Origin: Opitutaceae bacterium EW11
Lineage (GTDB): Bacteria > Verrucomicrobiota > Verrucomicrobiia > Opitutales > Opitutaceae
Assembly: GCA_003054665.1 (NCBI GenBank)
Contig: QAYY01000015.1
Location: 1-64,000, forward strand
Length of the DNA: 64,000 nt
Direction of reading: 5' to 3'
Shown here: piece after piece, positions 60,618-64,000 of the stretch
Layout: each line of letters begins with the position of its first letter
Numbering within the stretch: the stretch's first letter is position 1
Translations under genes and position numbers: made by a program
Notes under the pieces: generated by a model
Database searches by the model: none
The model's input: the letters and a program-made list of their open reading frames with translations, nothing else
What the model was told of the DNA's origin: nothing

Positions 60618-61415
60618 TTACTTCTGCCGCACGACGCGCCAGATCCGGACACAATCTTCGAGTAGCGCGGGGAGCTCCGACAACGGGATCATGTTGGGCC
60701 CGTCGCTGATCGCCTCGGCAGGATTTGGATGCGTCTCGAGAAACAGTCCCTCGGCTCCCGCAGCCAGGGCGGCGCGGGCCAGCGGCGGAACGAATTCGCG
60801 CTGGCCGCCGCTCTTGCCGCCGGCAGCGCCCGGAAGCTGCACACTGTGGGTCGCGTCGAAAACCGTGGGAAAACCGTTGGCGCGCATGATCGAGAACGAC
60901 CGCATGTCCACGACCAGGTTTTGATAGCCGAACGTCGTGCCGCGCTCCGTCTGCCAGATCTCCGCGGCGTTCCCATCGCGCAGTTTGCCGGTGACGAAAA
61001 CCATCTCCTGCGGCGAAAGAAACTGACCTTTTTTCACGTTCACCACCCTCCCCGTAGCTGCGGCGGCGAGGAGCAGGTCGGTCTGCCGGCAGAGAAAGGC
61101 CGGGATCTGCACGACGTCGCACACCGCCGCGACCGCCGCGACTTGGCTGCTCTCGTGCACGTCAGTCAGCACGGGGAAGCCGTACTCGCGTTTGATGAGC
61201 GCGAGCAGCTTCAGCCCCTCTTCCATCCCGGTGCCGCGAGCGCCCGCCAGCGAAGTCCGGTTCGCTTTGTCGAACGAGCCCTTGAACACGATGTTGAGTT
61301 CGGGGAGCGACTTCTGGGCGGAACGAAGGGATTCGGCGACGGCACGGCAAACGCGTTCGTTTTCCAGCGAGCAAGGTCCGGCGATGAGCAGCAGCTTGGT
61401 GGGATCGAAAAGCAT
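60618..61415 (-). CDS. kdsA: 3-deoxy-D-manno-octulosonate 8-phosphate synthase (KdsA)
   Basis: The 265-aa enzyme condenses phosphoenolpyruvate with arabinose 5-phosphate to form Kdo-8-phosphate for lipopolysaccharide core synthesis. Diagnostic segments are [50 protein letters not shown] and [10 protein letters not shown]. Cys in FLCRQ and related residues place it with the metal-dependent type II-like group, but that is uncertain. It lies 41 bp downstream of pyrG, same strand, an arrangement common in many bacteria. Confidence 0.95.
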   Translation of the reverse strand: MLFDPTKLLLIAGPCSLENERVCRAVAESLRSAQKSLPELNIVFKGSFDKANRTSLAGARGTGMEEGLKLLALIKREYGFPVLTDVHESSQVAAVAAVCDVVQIPAFLCRQTDLLLAAAATGRVVNVKKGQFLSPQEMVFVTGKLRDGNAAEIWQTERGTTFGYQNLVVDMRSFSIMRANGFPTVFDATHSVQLPGAAGGKSGGQREFVPPLARAALAAGAEGLFLETHPNPAEAISDGPNMIPLSELPALLEDCVRIWRVVRQK

Positions 61416-61456
61416 GAGTGGAAGTGCGACCAGGGACGCCGAAGCGCCTCAACGGC

Positions 61457-63094
61457 TCAGGCCTTGGATTTCTTCTGAACCTTGCGCGCGGACTTCACCG
61501 AAGGCTTCTGAGTCTTCACCGCGGCGGCGATGAACGCCTTGAACAGCGGATGCGGCTGGTTCGGCTTCGACTGAAACTCGGGATGGAACTGTACCGCGAC
61601 GAACCACGGATGGTTCTTCAGCTCGATGATCTCGACGAGATTCCGACGGGGGTTCACGCCGCTGATCACCATGCCCGCCTTCTGAAGCTGGCTGACGTAG
61701 CTGTTGTTCACCTCGTAACGGTGGCGATGGCGCTCGCGGATGCTCTCTTGAGCGTAAGCTTTTCCGGCCAGCGTGCCCGGCGTGAGCGCGCATTCGTAAC
61801 TGCCGAGCCGCATGGTCGCGCCCTTGTCGATGATCTTCTTCTGGTCCTCCATCATGTTGATCACGGGATGGGGGGCGTTGACGTCGAACTCGGTGCTGTT
61901 GGCGCCTTCGAGTTTCAGGACGTTCCGCGAAAACTCGATGACGGCGATCTGCAGGCCGAGGCAAAGGCCGTAGTACGGGATTTTCTTCTCACGGGCATAG
62001 CGGGCCGCGGCGATCTTGCCCTCTGTGCCGCGGTCGCCAAAGCCGCCGGGTACGAGGATGCCGTCGAGGTTCTTCAGCACCGCGAGGCCGTTCTTTTTCT
62101 CCAAGTCCTCCGCATCGATGCGCACGATGTTGACCTTGCAGTTGTTCGCGATGCCCGCGTGGGTGACCGACTCGTAGACGGATTTGTAGGCGTCCTGGAG
62201 CTCGATGTATTTGCCGACCACGCCGATCGTGACTTCGTGAGCCGGATTCTGGATACGGGTGACGATCTCTTCCCAGATATTCTTTTTCGGCAGCGGATTC
62301 TGCAGGCCGAAAAGATCGATCACCAACTGGTCCATGCCCTCCTTCTGCAGGGCGACCGGCAATTCGTAGATCGACGACACGTCGCGACACTCGATGACGG
62401 CCTTCACCGGCACGTTGCAGAACATCGAGAGCTTGTCGCGAAGGCCAGGATCGAGCGGATGGTCGCAGCGGCAAACGAGGATGTGCGGCTGGATTCCGAT
62501 CTCGCGGAGCTTCGCGACCGACTGCTGCGTGGGCTTGGTCTTGAGCTCGCCGGCCGCCGCAAGGAACGGGACCAGCGTCACGTGGATGAAAATCACGTCC
62601 TTCGGGCCGACTTCCAAAGCGAACTGGCGCATCGCCTCGAGGAACGGCAAGCCCTCGATGTCACCGGTCGTGCCGCCGATCTCGGTAATCAGGACATCGA
62701 CGTCCTTCGCCGCCTGGTAAATGCGCTCCTTGATCTCGTTCGTGACGTGCGGAATCACCTGCACCGTCTTCCCGAGAAACGCGCCGCGGCGCTCTTTCTG
62801 GATCACGCTCTCGTACACTTGACCGGAGGTCAGGTTGTTGAGCCGCGACAGCTTGCCGCTGGTAAACCGCTCATAGTGCCCCAGGTCCAGGTCGGTCTCG
62901 GCGCCGTCCTCCAGCACGTACACTTCGCCATGCTGGAAAGGGCTCATCGTGCCCGGATCCACGTTCAGGTACGGGTCGAATTTCTGGATGCGCACGGTCA
63001 GTCCGCGCATCTCCAGCAGCGCACCGAGCGCTGCCGCCGTGAGGCCTTTCCCCAGCGAAGAAACAACTCCGCCTGTGACGAAAATGTACTTCAT
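61457..63094 (-). CDS. pyrG: CTP synthase (PyrG)
   Basis: The 545-aa enzyme makes CTP from UTP, ATP and glutamine. The synthetase domain starts [18 protein letters not shown] (P-loop-like) with [22 protein letters not shown] and [10 protein letters not shown]. The class I glutamine amidotransferase domain has PGGFGDRG, the nucleophile Cys in YGLCLGLQ and the His in [12 protein letters not shown] basic tail ([14 protein letters not shown]) is an extension. The start at 63094 is fixed by the family N terminus; the 47-residue longer frame is excluded. Confidence 0.97.
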   Translation of the reverse strand: MKYIFVTGGVVSSLGKGLTAAALGALLEMRGLTVRIQKFDPYLNVDPGTMSPFQHGEVYVLEDGAETDLDLGHYERFTSGKLSRLNNLTSGQVYESVIQKERRGAFLGKTVQVIPHVTNEIKERIYQAAKDVDVLITEIGGTTGDIEGLPFLEAMRQFALEVGPKDVIFIHVTLVPFLAAAGELKTKPTQQSVAKLREIGIQPHILVCRCDHPLDPGLRDKLSMFCNVPVKAVIECRDVSSIYELPVALQKEGMDQLVIDLFGLQNPLPKKNIWEEIVTRIQNPAHEVTIGVVGKYIELQDAYKSVYESVTHAGIANNCKVNIVRIDAEDLEKKNGLAVLKNLDGILVPGGFGDRGTEGKIAAARYAREKKIPYYGLCLGLQIAVIEFSRNVLKLEGANSTEFDVNAPHPVINMMEDQKKIIDKGATMRLGSYECALTPGTLAGKAYAQESIRERHRHRYEVNNSYVSQLQKAGMVISGVNPRRNLVEIIELKNHPWFVAVQFHPEFQSKPNQPHPLFKAFIAAAVKTQKPSVKSARKVQKKSKA

Positions 63095-63251
63095 CGGAAT
63101 GGGATATGAAGCGCCCGGAAACCATACAAGAAAAAGGTAGGCTCCACCGCGCGGCATAAGCGGCGCACGCACGATTCGGTAGGCCTGCAGAACCCGGCGG
63201 AGTACGCTCGCGCATGCCGATTTCGTGCGGGGCACCGACGCACCGGCGCGT

Positions 63252-63446
63252 CTACCCGACCAGATAAACGATCACGCCCAGCACAAAGCAGATCGCCGCG
63301 CCGACCAGCAGCCATTTCACCACCCAGGCGAAAAAGCGAAGGAGGAGCCACAGCAGCACGCCGCCCGCGATGACGACGCAACTCAGGACCAGCCATTCGG
63401 GATAGGCGGCCCATTGAGATCTCCAAAACTGCAGGAGCGACTCCAT
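63252..63446 (-). CDS. Small two-TM membrane protein
   Basis: The 64-aa protein consists of two long hydrophobic helices ([22 protein letters not shown] and [20 protein letters not shown]) with a short N-terminal amphipathic start. No family recognised. It lies between pyrG and the divergent DUF6941-like gene. Function unknown. Confidence 0.65.
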   Translation of the reverse strand: MESLLQFWRSQWAAYPEWLVLSCVVIAGGVLLWLLLRFFAWVVKWLLVGAAICFVLGVIVYLVG

Positions 63447-63534
63447 CTGCGGCAGGACACGTTACTTTGGCTTTTGCGCCGCGCAATTGCCCTTGCCGAC
63501 GCGGCGCTCGGTTGCGCAGCATCCCGCCTTTCCC

Positions 63535-63918
63535 ATGCATTCCAAGCCCCAAGTCCTTGTCTGGATCACCTGCGACGGCGTTCACATCGATCCGGGCACT
63601 GGAAAACACACGATTCTCGGCGTCTTCTCGAATATCCGTGCGCGTCAGTTTCCAGTCGTGCACCCATTCATGATCTGGTTCCTGACGATCAGCGACGTTC
63701 CGGCGGGGCAGCACAAAATCAAGATTTCGATGGGCCCCGAGCCGACCAATCTCACCGCGCTGATCGACCGGACCTTCGAGTCGCAGAGTCCTCTGCAGCG
63801 GATCAACCTGATCAACGAAATCCGCAACCTCAGCTTCGCGCAGCCCGGCGACTATTCCATCGTGATTGATGTCGACGACGAGCCGCTGCTTGCGACCAGT
63901 CTCACGGTCTCGAACTGA
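63535..63918 (+). CDS. DUF6941-like protein
   Basis: The 127-aa protein contains VLVWITCDGVHIDPGTGKHTILGVFSNI and ends PGDYSIVIDVDDEPLLATSLTV. That is the pattern of DUF6941, a small beta-sandwich family of unknown function in Planctomycetes, Verrucomicrobia and others. The ATG at 63535 starts the family domain; 16 upstream residues are extra. Confidence 0.75.
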   Translation: MHSKPQVLVWITCDGVHIDPGTGKHTILGVFSNIRARQFPVVHPFMIWFLTISDVPAGQHKIKISMGPEPTNLTALIDRTFESQSPLQRINLINEIRNLSFAQPGDYSIVIDVDDEPLLATSLTVSN

Positions 63919-64000
63919 GTCGGCGCGAACGCGCCGGAGAAGCTGGAAATTAGAAGTTGGAAGTTGGGGACGGGCACTCTGTTGTTGAAAACCACTCGTT

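Noticed and set aside
1-64000. CRISPR arrays, insertion sequences or rRNA genes
   Set aside because: No regularly spaced direct repeats with spacers, no transposase with terminal inverted repeats and no rRNA segments were seen on either strand.

Overview
The window looks like a GC-rich Verrucomicrobiota genome, most like Opitutaceae. That placement is inferred from the gene families: large TonB-dependent receptors, a propeller-type histidine kinase, DUF899, FNT, SulP, KdsA and a lipoyl/KAS III fusion. I have no 16S or marker comparison. The sequence falls into three parts: left chromosome (1-16.8 kb), an integrated mobile element of about 35.6 kb (16.8-52.4 kb), and right chromosome (52.4-64 kb).

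Left chromosome: tRNA-Gln(TTG); a TonB-dependent receptor downstream of a periplasmic-propeller histidine kinase; a PAS histidine kinase; a nitronate-monooxygenase-type flavoprotein; a one-RRM RNA-binding protein; a DUF899 and small membrane protein pair; a second TonB-dependent receptor behind a structured leader; and an FNT-family channel overlapping a small outer-membrane barrel gene.

Element: it sits in the 3' end of tRNA-Leu(CAA). A 24-bp direct repeat of the tRNA 3' end lies at 16794-16817 and 52425-52448, with matching 12-bp-period tandem sites inside each end. A tyrosine integrase is at the left end and a small putative excisionase at the right end. Between them, in order, are: a ParS-like/XRE regulator; a radical-SAM protein with a DNA-binding-like tail; small ICE-type genes; HNH and DUF2971 genes; a RadC-like JAB protein; a secreted protein and a 1057-aa DotA/TraY- or TrbL-like membrane protein that share a palindromic operator; two runs of short translationally coupled genes; a leftward operon of four exported, partly Cys-rich proteins; a mobilisation operon with a MOBP-type relaxase; a hairpin-rich candidate oriT; several small unknown genes; a helicase with a C-terminal nuclease-like motif next to a KAP P-loop NTPase; and an AEP-type primase. 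No VirB4, VirD4 or other complete type IV secretion set is present. The element is therefore either mobilisable or uses an unrecognised transfer apparatus.

Right chromosome: RsmE, the lipoyl-E3-binding-KAS III fusion, an NtrC-family activator with a degenerate receiver, a SulP transporter behind a candidate sigma-54 promoter, DUF1275 and nucleotidyltransferase-like genes, KdsA, CTP synthase (pyrG), a small membrane protein and a DUF6941-like protein. No CRISPR array, rRNA or insertion sequence was seen. Most long ORFs opposite the assigned genes are GC-driven shadows and are not listed.
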